NCBI GenBank assembly: GCA_035704555.1
Contig: DASSWT010000239.1
Span: forward strand, 1-6,596
Source: Saccharospirillum sp035704555
GTDB lineage: Bacteria; Pseudomonadota; Gammaproteobacteria; Pseudomonadales; Natronospirillaceae
Direction: 5' to 3'
Length of the DNA: 6,596 bases
Part shown: piece by piece, positions 6,142 to 6,596 of the stretch
Position numbering within the stretch: position 1 is the stretch's first letter
Layout of the letters: each line of letters starts with the position of its first letter
Notes under the pieces: generated by a model
Seen by the model: only the letters and a program-made list of their open reading frames with translations
What the model was told of the DNA's origin: nothing
Databases searched by the model: none
Translations under genes and position numbers: made by a program

Positions 6142-6596
6142 ATGGCATCCATCGCGCGGGCGACTTTCAGGAAGCCCGCAATGTTGGCACCAACCACGTA
6201 GTTACCGGGCGAGCCAAACTCTTCGGCGGTCTCATAAGCCGACTTGTGAATGTCGACCATGATCTGGTGCAAACGGGATTCAGTGTGATCGAAGGTCCAG
6301 CAGTCCCGGCTCGCGTTCTGCTGCATTTCCAGCGCGCTGGTGGCGACCCCACCGGCATTGGCGGCCTTGCCGGGCCCGAAGGCGACACCCGCCTCTGTAA
6401 AGATGCGCGCCGCTTCCGGGGTGGTTGGCATATTCGCGCCCTCTGCGACCACCACCACGCCATTCTCGACCAGTTTTTTGGCGTCTTTTCCATTCAGTTC
6501 ATTCTGGGTCGCGCAGGGTAAAGCGACCTCGCAAGGCACGCTCCAGATATCACCGTTCTCGGTGTATTTGGCGTTGGTACGGGTTTCGGTGTAGGC
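6129..6596 (-). CDS. gdhA: NADP-dependent glutamate dehydrogenase, C-terminal part
   Basis: The minus frame is open from the right edge (6594-6596) to the TGA at 6129-6131, giving the last 155 residues of a protein that is about 447 aa in E. coli. The enzyme makes glutamate from 2-oxoglutarate, ammonia and NADPH in the cytoplasm. The visible part covers the end of the nucleotide-binding domain and the C-terminal hinge. Its motifs are typical of the small hexameric GdhA: EVALPCATQNEL (23-34), VVAEGANMPTT, FGPGKAANAGGVATSALEMQ, LHQIMVDIH and NYVVGANIAGFLKVARAM near the end. These match E. coli GdhA nearly position by position, which points to the NADP-type biosynthetic enzyme rather than the NAD-type. 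The true start is outside the window; the in-frame GTG at 6537-6539 is an internal valine codon. It converges on the 862-aa gene with four bases between the stops, so the two transcripts should collide or overlap. Confidence 0.95.
   Translation of the reverse strand, partial: AYTETRTNAKYTENGDIWSVPCEVALPCATQNELNGKDAKKLVENGVVVVAEGANMPTTPEAARIFTEAGVAFGPGKAANAGGVATSALEMQQNASRDCWTFDHTESRLHQIMVDIHKSAYETAEEFGSPGNYVVGANIAGFLKVARAMDAMGLV

Noticed and set aside
6051..6521. Plus-strand open frame of 156 codons
   Set aside because: Antisense to gdhA, whose minus-strand protein matches a well-known enzyme.

Overview
The window reads as a bacterial chromosome segment. It is moderately GC-rich and densely coded, with clear Shine-Dalgarno sites. 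The protein types (an E. coli-like hexameric NADP glutamate dehydrogenase, a FosA close to the Pseudomonas form, and a HipBA pair) suggest a gammaproteobacterium, possibly a marine or environmental one. That placement is inferred from protein resemblance only. No tRNA, rRNA, CRISPR array or insertion sequence was seen.

The left part (1-2926) is all on the minus strand. Reading leftwards from 2926, it holds a hipB-hipA toxin-antitoxin operon with a 14-nt gene overlap, then a 102-aa DUF6958-like protein with its own strong ribosome binding site, then an AraC-family regulator cut off by the left window edge. The hipBA pair has a recognisable sigma-70 promoter (TTGACT, 17 bp, TACTAT), and a 14-bp near-palindrome at the expected transcription start is a candidate HipB operator.

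The central intergenic region (2927-3109) lies between two divergent units. Its right half carries three copies of a 10-bp element, AGGCTTT(T/G)AG: two direct copies 21 bp apart and one inverted copy ending just before the ribosome binding site of the plus-strand unit.

The plus-strand unit (3110-6124) is a two-gene operon. The first gene encodes a FosA-type fosfomycin thiol transferase with every metal and substrate residue I could align. Nine bases after its stop begins an 862-aa protein. This has a KaiC/RecA-like N-terminal domain that has lost its Walker A motif, then an intact PEP-synthase/PPDK-type ATP-grasp domain, then a conserved-looking C-terminal module. The phosphohistidine and PEP-binding domains of normal dikinases are absent. 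It is the most unusual object in the window, and its function is unknown to me.

The right end (6129-6596, minus) is the C-terminal third of gdhA, convergent with the 862-aa gene. Only four bases separate the stop codons, and a GC-rich hairpin spans both. No stretch longer than 300 bases lacks a gene; the largest gap is the 183-bp region between hipB and fosA.
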